Assembly: GCA_001600635.1 (NCBI GenBank) | Contig: BCKL01000011.1 | Location: 373,383-437,382, forward strand | DNA length: 64,000 bases | Origin: Leucosporidium creatinivorum | Lineage: Eukaryota > Basidiomycota > Microbotryomycetes > Leucosporidiales > Leucosporidiaceae | Direction of reading: 5' to 3' | Shown: in pieces, positions 33,855 through 44,254 of the stretch | Position numbering within the stretch: position 1 is the stretch's first letter | How the letters are laid out: each line of letters starts with the position of its first letter | Notes under the pieces: model-generated | Told to the model about the DNA's origin: nothing | Seen by the model: only the letters and a program-made list of their open reading frames with translations | Databases searched by the model: none | Made by a program: the position numbers and the translations under genes

Positions 33855-34715
33855 TTACTGCGCGAGAGCAAGGGCGTGAGTAGAACGCTGACAAGACGTG
33901 ATAGAGCAGAGCTCACTGCGCCGAGGATCTGGTGCACGAAGTCGACGTAGTTGAGGTTGCCTTCCCTGTTTCGGTGAGGAGGAGGAGAGGGTCAGCTCTG
34001 GAGCCGACGTCGCTCCACTTCAACCGGCCAAGACGACATGGACGCGTCGCCAACACATCAGATCAGAACTCACGGGGTGACCTTGACTCCCTGCAGTAGC
34101 TCATCTACCTCGGCATCCGACAGCTTCTCTCCCAAGCTCGTAAGGACGTAGCGCAGCTCTCCCACTCCGATGAAGCCGTTGCCCTCCTTGTCGAATACCT
34201 GGAAGCCACGGATGAACTCCTCTGCGCGTTAGGTAGCAAGTTAAATGGTCAGCGAACGACCTTCATGAGCAGGAGAGGCGCGTGCAGGGTACCGGCGGTT
34301 CCAGCGGGCTCGTTACCTCCAGGACGACCGAGGATGTTGATGAAGGTAGCATAATCGACTGTAGATATACTCTGGGTATCAGCTGTGCTCCCACGCTTGC
34401 AGTACCGAGCGCGACTGACTGTCCGAGCCTTGAGGAGCGAGCGAGGCGACCTCCGCCTGAGTCGGGTTCTGTCCCAGAGCACGGAGGACGTCGCCGAGCG
34501 AGGACTGAGGGATGGATCCAGCACCACGCTTGTCGAAGAGAGCAAAGGCCTCCTTGGCTTCTGTAGGCGAGCAGGGCAGGTGAGCGAATGAGTCGTGTTG
34601 GGTGAGCGAGGGAGCTCAGGACGACGAACCCGATTCGTTGTAGTTGCTCTGTAGGAGATCAGACAGCGTTAGCAAAGAGCTGTAGCTGTACAAATGACCA
34701 GAAGCAGCTCACCAT
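33855..34715 (-). CDS. MLC1: Myosin essential light chain (Cdc4/Mlc1-like EF-hand protein)
   Basis: Seven coding exons on the minus strand (34715-34713, 34648-34630, 34560-34420, 34358-34293, 34221-34074, 33965-33917, 33857-33855) join in phase to 142 residues. The match to fission yeast Cdc4 is close throughout: [52 protein letters not shown], and [25 protein letters not shown]. Most EF-hand loops lack canonical calcium ligands, as in myosin light chains. The protein binds IQ motifs of type II and V myosins and acts in cytokinesis. Two coding exons are extreme: the first holds only the ATG and the last only the TAA. The donor GTACCC at 34292 was chosen over an upstream GTAACG because it restores the Cdc4-like linker. 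Confidence 0.9.
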
Positions 34716-34843
34716 AATGTAGTCGAGTAGGTGGTGTGGTAAAGGGGAAGAGCGAGCGCCGCGTTCGAACCTCTTGCCTTCTTGCTCCTCGCTGCTCAAT
34801 CTACTCGACTACAACTTTCGACTTCTCTGCTTCTATTACAGTC

Positions 34844-35924
34844 ATGTGCGGATCTCACCCCCACCCCATCATCTCCCCTTCGGTTCTCGCCTCCGATTTC
34901 GGCCAGCTCTCTAGCGAGGTTCAGCGCATGATGGACAACGGGGCTCAATGGGTGCACATGGGTGATCAGCTTGATCTGCTACAGCTCTGGTTTGTCGTAA
35001 GCTGACCCTGCTCCTGCTACCGCGCTGCTAGACGTGATGGACGGGTACGTTTCTCCCACCCGCCTCGACCCTCGGTCGCTCTCCCCAAAGCTGACGTCTC
35101 GCTGCACCCAGTCACTTCGTTCCCAACATCACCATGGGCCCTCCCGTTCTGGCCAGCGTCTACAAGACTGTACCGAACGTCTTCATGGACTGCCACATGA
35201 TGGTCGCTGATCCCGCCGCTGTGAGTGAAGCGAGGGAGCGAAGGAGGAGAAGACGAGCTGATCTCTTTGCATCTACAGTGGGTCAAGCCGGTCGCCGAGG
35301 CTGGAGGAAAGAGCTACACCTTCCACATTGAGGCTTTGGCTGAGCCAGGTAGGCTATGCTCGTCGCCCTCTGCTTCGGCTCTCGCTGACCCTGCTCGCGC
35401 CTTCTCTCTCCCCACCTTCCGCTTCAAACAACCACAGAAAAGGCGCATGAGCTTGTTGAGCTCATCAAGTCCACCGGCATGCGCGCTGCCGTCGCCATCT
35501 CCCCCGACACTCCCTCCTCCGCCATCACCGACGCTCTCGGAAACTCTGTGGACATGCTGCTCGTTATGACCGTCGTTCCCGGTACGTCTCCTCCCTACCT
35601 CCTTCTCCTCACTGTAAGCTGACCTTTCCTGCACGTTCAACAGGCAAGGGAGGACAGAAGTTCATGGCCTCCTGCGTTCCCAAGGTCGCCGAGCTCCGCA
35701 CTCGCTTCCCGAAGGTCGACATCCAAGTCGACGGGGGAGTCGGACCCGGTACCATTGGATGCTGCGCCAAGGCTGGCTCGAACGTGATTGTGGCGGGAAC
35801 GGCTCTCTTCGGCGCCGAAGACCCCAAGAGCGTGATCACCGACTTCAAGGCCAAGATTGAGGAGGGACGGTCGAGCTGGGGGACCGACAAGGCGTTGGAG
35901 GGACTGTGGACTTTAGAGCAGTAG
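34844..35924 (+). CDS. RPE1: Ribulose-phosphate 3-epimerase
   Basis: Six exons (34844-34961, 35032-35044, 35112-35220, 35279-35348, 35438-35581, 35644-35924) join in phase to 244 residues. It is a TIM-barrel enzyme of the pentose phosphate pathway interconverting ribulose 5-phosphate and xylulose 5-phosphate. Motifs in order: [66 protein letters not shown], and IQVDGGVGPGTI. Metal and catalytic residues (His and Asp pairs, the DGG aspartate) are all present. Exon 2 is only 13 bases and encodes the VMD of the active-site motif. It is divergent from the myosin light chain gene with only 128 bases between the starts. Confidence 0.95.
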
Positions 35925-36845
35925 ATACGGTGTAATGGCTGGGCTTCAGTAACTTTTTGGTCGGGGTTGGGCGCTGCTCTGTTCGGCGCTGAGGCTAGTT
36001 CGACTTGTCGGCCGGCGAGCGGAGCGCTTTCTAGTGTTCGCTCCTCGAGGTCCCTAGAGACCGGCATAGACATACCGCTTCACTCGACGAGAGCTTTTAT
36101 CGAGCTTCCATCGTCCCGCTGCGTTTCCAACTCTCATCGTCGGCGCTCGGCGATGGCTTCCAGCTTCAAAAGCTCCCCTTCTCCTCTTCCTCGCGCTTCC
36201 TTTTCATCTCTTGCGGTCTCTGAGCTACTCCTTCAGCGTCTCTGCTGTGCTGCAGTCTGCTATCAGCTCCTTGGCCCGTCTCGACTTGGGCTCACCTCCC
36301 TGTCTTTCGGCTCTCCCTTCCTCCCTTCTCCCAGCTTCGACCTGCGATGATGCTCTTCCCGCGGCAAATGATGGTCGGGATCTACTTGAGCCTCCTCTTT
36401 GGGAGGGCCACGCTTGCACTCGAACAGAGGATGACGGCAAGTCTCAGCAGACGTGGACGGGAAGAGCGCGTCAGGCTGAGGAGAGAGCCAGCTCAGGCGC
36501 CGACGGCTGTTCAGGCTTGGGGGCGACTTGCAGGGCTACATGGGGGCCGTTGAAGCAGTGCATCTGAGTCTAGCATACTACAGCTAGCCCTCGCTGCTCT
36601 GCCACCCCACCAAACTGCCTGTGTAGCCTTGTAGGAGCAGGTCAGGCGGCTCTTTCGAGGAGGCGCTGCGAAAGGATCTCATACGCCATCCCAAGCCTGA
36701 CGTTTTGTCTGTTTGAAAGCTGGTGATGTCAGGGTACAGCTTTCGAGAGACTACTTTAAGGACTTTGCAGAGGCGGATCGACTCTTGCTTTCCTACACCT
36801 CACTTCGAGCTTTCCCATCCTCACTTCACTCCAACTCTCTCAACC
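35925..36845. other. RPE1 3' region and inner part of the right inverted arm
   Basis: The first 160 bases are RPE1 trailer. From about 36085 the sequence is right-arm DNA, including the 118-codon frame at 36211-36567 that repeats the one in the left arm, and the upstream region of the right-arm hydrophilin gene. Confidence 0.4.
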
Positions 36846-38072
36846 ATGGCCTTCCAATCGAACAACAACACTGGAGCTTTCCCCACTGGACAGCAGCAGA
36901 ACACTGGCTTCGGACAAGGTCCTACAGACAAGCTCGCCAACGCCGTCCCCGTGAGTAGACTCGGCTCGTAGACCTTGACACTTCGGCGCTGACCTTGCTC
37001 CCTCTTTTCTCGACAACAGGGACACCACACTGGCGCTCCTGGACAGCTTCCCGGATCCAACAACCCCACTGGACACTCGCAGGGACTCGCCCACAACACT
37101 GGACACGCTCACGAGTCGGGTCTCGGTGGAGCTGGCGCTTCGGGCCTCGGCGGATCGTCTGCCACTCACCACGGTAGCAACACCCACGCTTCCAACACCC
37201 TCGGCAGCCACACCGCTGGATCGCACAACAACAACTACGACTCGAACAACACCCTCGCTTCCGCTACCCACGGCACTCACCAGCACGGTGTGAACCAAGG
37301 CCCTACTGACAAGCTCGCCAACGCCATCCCTGGTGAGTTTTAGCATCGTCTTGGCCTTTGAGCTACATCACTGACTCTTCTCGACTCTGCAGGACACAAC
37401 ACCGGCGCCCCCGGAGCTCTTCCCGGATCCAACAACCCTTCGGCGAAGGACCAGCACCACACCTCGACCACCACCACACCGGTACTGGAGTCGGAGCTAC
37501 TCACGGATCCCACAACACCACCCACGGCTCGTCCAACTACGACTCGAACAGCCCTCTCACCTCGGCCACTCACGGCACTCACGAGCACGGCCTGAACCAA
37601 GGCCCCGCCGACCGAGCTGCCAACGTCGCTCCTGGTGAGTCTTTGCGCGTCTTCTTCCCTCTCTTATCTCATCGCTAACCTCTCCGACCCAACAGGACAC
37701 CACACTGGAGCTCCCGGCGCCGTTCCCGGATCGCACAACCCCTCCTCGGCTCACCACCAGACTGGAGCTGCTGGACTCGGCTCGACCACCGGCGCCGGTT
37801 CGCACACCGCTACCGGATCTCACCACGATGCTTCCCGCACTCGTATGTCTTCGCTCTCCTCCTCGTTCTCTCCTTCACTCGCTGACTCCGCTCTTCCAAC
37901 AGACGACTCGGCCACCAAGCCCTCCATGGCTGACAAGATCGGCGGCAAGGTCGATGTCCTCATCGGCAAGGCCACCCACAACGAGGAGAAGATCGTGCAG
38001 GGAGAGATCAAGCAGACCGAGGGCAAGGCTGGCCTCGAGCACAACGCTGCCACCGGAGCCGGCAGGATCTGA
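36846..38072 (+). pseudogene. Hydrophilin-like repeat gene, right-arm copy, frameshifted
   Basis: Same five-exon structure as the left-arm gene: 36846-36950, 37020-37332, 37393-37634, 37696-37842, 37903-38072. Exon 3 is 242 bases instead of 243: near 37460-37475 an ACCAACCACC in the left copy reads ACCACCACC here. The frame then leaves the repeat sequence and meets a TGA before the exon end. All other exons match the left copy. Either the copy is newly inactivated or the base is a sequencing error in a short ACC repeat. Reads spanning the site would decide. Confidence 0.75.
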
Positions 38073-38718
38073 AGGAGCTGAGCGCCGAGCGCCGAGCGCC
38101 GAGCCTCTTGTCCCTTCCTAACTGTTCATAGCAATACACGCAACCTCGCATTTAGTACCTCATCCTGCTCGGCTGCCCTTGAGAGAGTCTTGTTCTTGCG
38201 ACCAGCCTCCGAGCTGCGAGCCTGACTTCGCCGAGCATCTTTCGAGCTCGCACAGGCCTTTGAAGACGACGTGCTCTTATAAGCTTCCCAAGGCACCTCA
38301 TTACTTCCTCAACACTGCTCGTACAGCACATCCGACCTGATGGCGCAATTTACGCCTTCCAGCACCTGCGAAGCCAACCAGCAACGCCGAGCCGAGTTCG
38401 GGCCGAGCTGTAGCGGAATACTGTACTACCTCAAATCGCCGCTTACGAAGCTTCTCGCAAAGCAGTGACATCCGCGCTCCGCTGCAAGCTTGTCACCGCT
38501 GAAGTCCTGACTCGTCAAGCAGCGAGCTGCGAGCACCGCCTCCGCGCCAAGTCCAGCTCGAAAGTCTCCGAAGCCTCTTCGCTTCCTGCCATTTGTTTTC
38601 CGTCTCGCAACACTTCAACTACACACAAGTGAGTTTATCGCACTCCCTCTACTGCTACTCGTGCTCACACCCTCGTCTCTGTACAGCTCAACCCCCACCT
38701 CGAAACGTCACTCAGAGC
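38073..38718. promoter_or_regulatory. Outer right-arm flank and PIL1 leader
   Basis: Up to about 38373 this is arm sequence, including the oxygenase exon relic. Close to the PIL1 start an intron-like unit in the leader begins with GTGAGTTTATCG near 38630, has a GCTCAC branch and ends at TGTACAG near 38687, so the 5' UTR is probably spliced. Confidence 0.45.
38300..38365 (-). pseudogene. Relic of the last exon of the 2OG oxygenase gene
   Basis: On the minus strand, after CTTCGCAG, the sequence GTGCTGGAAGGCGT and then CAGGTCGGATGTGCTGTACG matches the last exon at 22994-23059 with several substitutions and a small deletion before the stop. The rest of the oxygenase gene is absent here. It marks how far the duplicated segment reached and shows that it came from the left locus. 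Confidence 0.85.
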
Positions 38719-40584
38719 ATGACGGACAACAGCCAACAACCCAAGAAGGGAGGACTCTTCAGCGCCCTTCGAGAGGGCATGGAGAAGGTGCAGGCTTCGC
38801 TCAGTGATCCTAGTGGACTGCCACATACCATGTACGTCGATGAGCCGCCCCGTCTTCCCCGCTTTCCCTAAGCAGCAGCAGACGGGAAGCTGACCTTGCT
38901 ACGCCCTGACAGCCGACAGCAGGCCGCTCAGTACAACCCTCACCAAAACGCCGACACGCTCAAGCTGCAGCTCGCCATCAAGAGCGCCTCCGGGGTTGTC
39001 GTTGATGAGCAGGCCCTCGCGCGCGAAACGGCCATGTCAGCTCCACGTGTAGCTTCTGCGACCTCAGGCATGTAGCTGACATCTGCTGCTCGCCTACAGG
39101 TACTCCAAGAACCTCTTCCTCTGGGGCAAGGACGAGAAGGGCGCCGATTTGGTCGACCTCACGGACCGCCTCGCTTTCCTCGTCTACCAGTCGGGGGAGA
39201 TCACCAAGCAGCACGCCGAGCGCCTCAACCAGAGTCGCCAGTCCCTCAAGGATATTCGCAACTTCGAGAACGAGCTCGTCCCCCGCCGCAAGCAGCGCGA
39301 GACGCTCGCCGCCAAGCTCGCTTCTGGCAAGTCGAACGCCAACGACGCGGCGCGGATCAAGGCCGAACTGGAGGAGTTGGAGAAGGACAACTCAACCTTC
39401 GAGTCGAGCCTGGAGGCGTTGAAGAGGACCAAGCTTCATGAGGCGTTCGCACTCCACTTCTCGGCGCAGAGGGAGCTCGGCGAGAAGCAGGCCATCATCG
39501 CTGGCTATGGAGAGCTGCTGCTGAGGGGATTCGAGACGGATGGATTCGGAGCGGACTACAAGGGCCACGAGAGGACGGCGAGGGTCAAGGGAGAGCTGGG
39601 AGAGGCCCTTGGAGCTTGGTCGCCGACGAAGCCTCTTGTGGCGGCGCCGGAGTTGAAAGAGGGTGGATCCTCGTACCTCGGACGCTCCGACACTCAGTAA
39701 GCATATGTGTCGCTTCTGCCACGCTCTGCATTGTTGCTGACCCTTCGCTCACTTTCCACAGATCCTTCGGCTCGACTCACGCCAACGAACTGTCGCAACT
39801 CGACTACACCAGCGCTCCCAACCCCCTCGCTCATATGCCCACCGCCACTTCCGCCACCCCCGCACACACTCGTGTCCTGGCGCCCATCCCCGACGTCGCC
39901 ACGCCGACCGGCAACGAAGAGCAGCCTCGCTACAATCTCTCCGACCCTTCGCCCGCCACCACTTCGCGCCCTGTTCCTCTCGCTCCCAGCCACCGCCCCA
40001 GCTCGAGCAGCAGTCACAGCAGTAACATCGGCGTCGCCGGATCGCCTTCCCACAACCTCAACCTCTCGCCGACTCCCAAGGACCTCGGCCCCTCCTACAG
40101 TCCATCCACCTCCCCCCTCCCCGCCGAGCCTCTCGAGCTTACCGAGTCGGGCATGCCCGCTGGGCCCACCGTCGCCGAGACGGGCGCTCCCATTGTCGGC
40201 ACTGGAGGACCTTCCTCGGGCCAGCTCCCCGTCCGCCCTCACGCCGCCTCCTTCGCCCACGACTTCAACGAGCGTCCCATCCCTCTCGCTTCCTTTGGAG
40301 GCAGCTTCCCTTCGGCCGAGGAGGAGAAGAGGCGTCTCGAGCAAGCTCAGGTCGAGCAGGCTCGGGCTTCGCAGGACAGCCTGTCGAGGGTGGCCTCGAC
40401 GAGTAGGCCTTCGCTGGACACATCTGCCGAGGTCGGAGCAGGAGTCCCCACCACTACGGAGGAGCTTCCCGCTTACATGGACGGTATCGGAGAGGAGGAG
40501 GAACCCTCGGCGGCGAGAGCGGAGAGAGAGGCTGCCCAGATCCTGGCCGCCGAGAGGGAGAGGAAGGGAGCTTCGCTGGTCTGA
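38719..40584 (+). CDS. PIL1: Eisosome core component, PIL1/LSP1 family
   Basis: Four exons (38719-38831, 38913-39035, 39100-39696, 39762-40584) join in phase to 551 residues. Residues of about 75-280 form the Pil1-type BAR domain: KNLFLWGKDEKGADLVDLTDRLAFLVYQ, ITKQHAERLNQSRQSLKDIRNFE, RRKQRETLAAKL, and a long coiled segment ending KQAIIAGYGELLL. PIL1-family proteins bend the plasma membrane and organise eisosomes, binding phosphoinositides. The C-terminal half is a long Pro/Ser-rich disordered tail ending in a Glu/Arg/Ala helix, much longer than in yeast Pil1 (339 residues). The N-terminus also differs from yeast and lacks its phosphosite-rich start. A divergent basidiomycete member is the best reading. 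Confidence 0.85.
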
Positions 40585-40730
40585 GGTGGCGCTTGTTTCG
40601 TAGTATCTGCAGCTTTCTAGTCGTTCCCCGCTTTGCAACCATTTCAGTCATCGTTTCGAATTCATTTGTCAGGCGGCCAAGTCGGCCAAATCGCAGCTCG
40701 GCGAGGGTCCATTGCTTGTCCTTCCGCATC

Positions 40731-41238
40731 ATGTCTCAACCACCACCAGCAGCCGAGAAATCGTATCCTACAACACTGCCGCCAGAGGCAGCTGCCTTTG
40801 CCCGACAATTCTTCGATGCAGCAAGGCGCGGCGACGTTGAGGCGTTTCGAGCTCCCCTCGAAGCTGGACTGCCTCCCAATCTCACCAACGACAAGGGCGA
40901 CACGCTGGTGATGCTAGCTGCATACTATGGTCACGCTGAGCTCGTCACGCTTCTGCTACAGCACGGTGCAGACCCAAAGTGAGCTCTCCGTCATCGCTCG
41001 ACGCTCTGCGAAGCTGATGTAGTTCCTTTACAGCCGGATCAATGATCGTGGGCAATCACCACTAGCGGGAGCTGTCTTCAAGAACGAACTCGCCGTCATA
41101 CAGGCGCTCTTGGACGGCGGAGCTGACCCGCTCGCCGGCACACCTTCGGGCTACGACACGGCCAAGACGTTCGGAAAGCTGGATCTTTGGGGAGAGAAGT
41201 TTGACAATGTCAAGGGAAAGGGAAGCGCTAGCTCATGA
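40731..41238 (+). CDS. Small ankyrin-repeat protein
   Basis: Two exons (40731-40978, 41034-41238) join in phase to 150 residues. It carries about three ankyrin repeats: FDAARRGDVEAFRAPLEAGLPPNL, KGDTLVMLAAYYGHAELVTLLLQHGADPN, and GQSPLAGAVFKNELAVIQALLDGGADP. No other domain, signal peptide or membrane segment. Small fungal proteins of this kind are widespread and mostly uncharacterised; a protein-binding role is all that can be said. It follows PIL1 on the same strand by about 150 bases. Confidence 0.85.
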
Positions 41239-41392
41239 GGAGGAGCGGCTCGTGAGGGGAGATTGGCAGCTCGCGAGGGCAGCGAGGTCGTTTGTGTGAG
41301 TTCTGCTGGCTCTACGGGGCCGAGTAGCAGTACTGAACCATTTTCAGATCTCGCAGAACTCTACGCATACCTATGTACTTCGTCCATCAGCT

Positions 41393-42452
41393 CTACTCGG
41401 CCCTCGATGGCCGCTTGAGGTCCTTCGCGAGCGCAGCGACGACCTCTTCGTGACTCCTACCCTTCTCCAGCGCCTCCTCAATGCTCTCTGCCCCCAGCTC
41501 CTTATTATCCGCCACAAGTTTGTACGTCTCGGCAATCCCTTCGAAAGCTTTGGCACCGCCTCCGAGGCCGACCTCGGCGAAGGCGGTCGAGATCTCCTGC
41601 ATCTCGCCTGCAGAGGTCTCTCAGTCAGCGGTGCATACCTCTCGCGCTCACCACGAGCAACCTACCGACCCATCGGAAGGCCTGGAGGTTGGGAAAGCGT
41701 CAGCATCGTCATTTGGGCTTCGTCTCAAAAGCTCGGCGCACCTTCGCGGTGGCCCCAGGAACGTTCTTCTGCATCACCCGCAAAGCTCCCGGGTTGCTAG
41801 CTCCTAGCTCTTCCACCAGCGCTTCCAGTACGCCATGCTCCCCTGCAAAGACGCTGGCGTTCGTTGCGAGAGCGGTCAAGCCCTTTGCCAGGCTAGCGTA
41901 GCTCAGCTTCAGCGCCGAAGCTTGGCCTGCATCCGTGTCGCCAACGACCTTGGTCCTGCCGGCGAAGAGAGGCGACAGCTCCTCGCTGAGATCGGCTGCA
42001 CGAGGGCCGGAGAGGGCGATGAGAGGGGAGGTGGTCGCCGTTGCTGGCCCGCCGATGACACCACCGTCGATGAAGACGATGGACGTGGAGGCGAAGAGCT
42101 TGGAGATGTTGTGTGTAGTGGAAGGAGCGATGGCGTTGAGATCAATGTAGAACTTGGTGCGCAGGGAGGAGGGCGAGATTGCCCTCGCCGAGGCAGCGAT
42201 CCCCTGCGCCAGCGTCACGGCTTGCGACGGGACGAGGATGCTGAGGATTAAGTCCGCCTGTTTGAGCACCTCCTCGTTGCTACCTAGGTCCTCGATGCCA
42301 GCATCGCGAGCGAGGGAGGCGGTTCGGGGCGAGCGGCCTTCCAGATTGGTGACGAGGCGAATTGACGGGGAGTGAGTGCGGAAGAGGGTAGCGAAGGAGC
42401 TTCCCATCTGTCCCGGAGCTAGTATGGCAATGCTGGATAGTGAGGGAGGCAT
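41393..42452 (-). CDS. 6-phosphogluconate dehydrogenase-like protein with DUF1932-type C-terminal domain
   Basis: Three exons on the minus strand (42452-41742, 41681-41666, 41607-41393) join in phase to 313 residues. The N-terminal half is a Rossmann domain, IAILAPGQMGSSFA, where the usual GxGxMG loop reads APGQMG, followed by VIGGPATATTSPLIALSG. The helical C-terminal domain (KLSYASLAKGLTALATNASVFAGEHG) matches the DUF1932 group of NAD(P)-dependent beta-hydroxyacid dehydrogenase relatives. The catalytic lysine of the superfamily is likely the K in KLSYASLAKG. Substrate unknown. The middle exon is only 16 bases. It lies tail-to-tail with the ankyrin gene. Confidence 0.85.
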
Positions 42453-42678
42453 TGCGATGAAAAGGAGCAGGTAGAGGACGGAGGTCAAGAGACGTGAGTC
42501 CCGCCGGCGGTGATTACGAGGCTTGCTCAGCACGTCAAGCTCGGATTTAAGGCGTTGATGCTAGGGAAGCATTAGTTCCATCTGAATCTAAACATACTAT
42601 ACAAGCTCCTACAGCCGCTGCGCTTGCCGTCTCCCGCCCTGCCTCCTTTCCCAGCACCGAGCCCACTCCGTTCATCGT

Positions 42679-44254
42679 TCACGAGCGGTAGTCTGCGAGA
42701 ATGGAGAGAGAGTCAGTGAGAGAAGGTATACCCGAGGAGACAAGACTCGCCGGCGTTGATGGAGATGTACTCGTGCGAAAGATCGCAGGTCCAGTAGGTA
42801 GCGCTCTCCTCGCCGAGCCCAAGCTCGACCTTGATCTCGAGGTCCTCATCCTTGAGGATCTCACTCGCGCGAGCCTCGTCGACCTGCTCGGGCTCTCCGT
42901 TGACGAGAAGCTTGAGCTCAGCCGAGCCGTCCACGGGAACGAACGAGACCGAGACCTTGGTGGGGTCAATCTCGAAGTTGGGCTGCGAGTAACCGACGGC
43001 GCAGAGGATACGGCCCCAGTTAGCGTCTTGGCCGTGAAGAGCGGTCTTGACGAGAGCCGAGGTGGAGATGGTGGAAGCGATCTTGTGGGCGCCCTCGTAT
43101 GAAGGGGCTCCCTGTAATGAGGCTGGGATCAGCAGGGTGCTTCAACAACAGAACAAGATCAACTTACGTTGACAGTGACCTTGACAAACTTCTCGGCTCC
43201 CTCACCGTCGCGCACGACAAGCTGAGCGAGCTCGGCGGCGAAGGAGGTAAGCTCATCGCGGAACTTGACGTACTCCTCGGGGGTGCCCTCCTCTGAGACC
43301 TCCTGCGCACCACTAGCTCCGTTGGCGAGAGCGACGATGGTGTCGTTGGTGGACATGTCGCCGTCAACCGAGATGGAGTTGAAGGAGCGGTCGACGGCGT
43401 AGGTGAGAGCGTTCTGAAGGGCGGAGGGAGTGATGGCAGCGTCGGTGGCGATCATGCCGAGCATGGTGGCGTGTGGTGCTGCTGGTGGGCCCATGTTGGG
43501 GTGGATCATCCCTGCTCCCTTATCAATGCCGACCATCCTGACCTCCTTCCCGCCGAGCTCGAACGACCTCGTCCTGAGCTTGGGGAACGTGTCGGTGGTC
43601 ATGAAGGCTTTTGCTGCGTCCAGCCATGCCGAGTAGCTCGAGCCGAGGGTTGCTGTGGAGGCAGTGATGCCAGAGAGGATCCGCTTGATGGGGAGGAGCT
43701 GGCCGATGACTCCCGTCGACATGACCAGGGTGCCCGTCGCCGAGGAGGAAGTGCTGCCAGCGAGGAAAGAGTCGAGTTGATCGCTCATCGCCCGAGCATC
43801 CTTCAGTCCTTGTGATCCCGTCACGGCGTTGGCGCATCCGCTGTTGACTACCAGCCCGCGAGCAGTTCCGCTGCCGGTCGCGAGCACCTCCTTGGAGACG
43901 ACGACGGGAGCGGCAACAAAGGCGTTACGAGTGAAGGTTCCGGCAGCCGAGCAAGGGCGGTCGGAGATGATTACGCCGAGGTCGAGGCGAGAGGGATCCT
44001 TCTTGACGCCGCAGTGCAGTCCAGTCGCCAGGAAGCCGTGAGGGAACTTGGCTGAGGAGGGGTCGAGTACGAAGCGCTTCAAATGAGAAAGAGTGAGCTA
44101 CAGCTGCTCTGTACAAAAGCCGAGCCGAGGTTTGACTCACTTGAGCCTTGGTGAGTGGGGGGGTCGCAGAAGAGGCAGCGACAACGGCCGAGGTAGAGAA
44201 GAGGCGAGCAGCAGCCGTCTTGGCTGATGCCACCGGTGTAGCGAACGAAGCCAT
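42679..44254 (-). CDS. ARG7: Arginine biosynthesis bifunctional protein ArgJ (glutamate N-acetyltransferase, mitochondrial)
   Basis: Four exons on the minus strand (44254-44141, about 44076-43168, 43111-42751, 42692-42679) join in phase to 465 residues. ArgJ transfers the acetyl group from N-acetylornithine to glutamate and in many organisms also makes N-acetylglutamate. Motifs: [55 protein letters not shown], and the self-cleavage site [13 protein letters not shown], where cleavage before Thr creates the nucleophile. The first 40 residues, rich in Ala, Ser and Arg, look like a mitochondrial presequence. The last intron begins with GC (GCGAGT) instead of GT, and the last exon is 14 bases coding for the conserved end ADYRS. 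Exon 2 could instead start a few codons earlier. Confidence 0.94.

Larger units (their letters stand above)
36085..38373. repeat. Inverted repeat, right arm
   Basis: Reverse complement of 22990-25285. The core 36171-38239 is one base shorter than the left core; the missing base lies in exon 3 of the hydrophilin-like gene. The outer end includes a damaged copy of the last exon of the 2OG oxygenase gene, whose complete version adjoins the left arm. The left arm is therefore the likely source. Confidence 0.92.

Noticed and set aside
22990-38373. Inverted arms as the ends of one large transposon
   Set aside because: The arms contain host genes and an exon of a neighbouring gene, and the enclosed genes include RPE1 and a myosin light chain. 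No transposase or terminal signature is present, so a segmental inverted duplication is the simpler reading.
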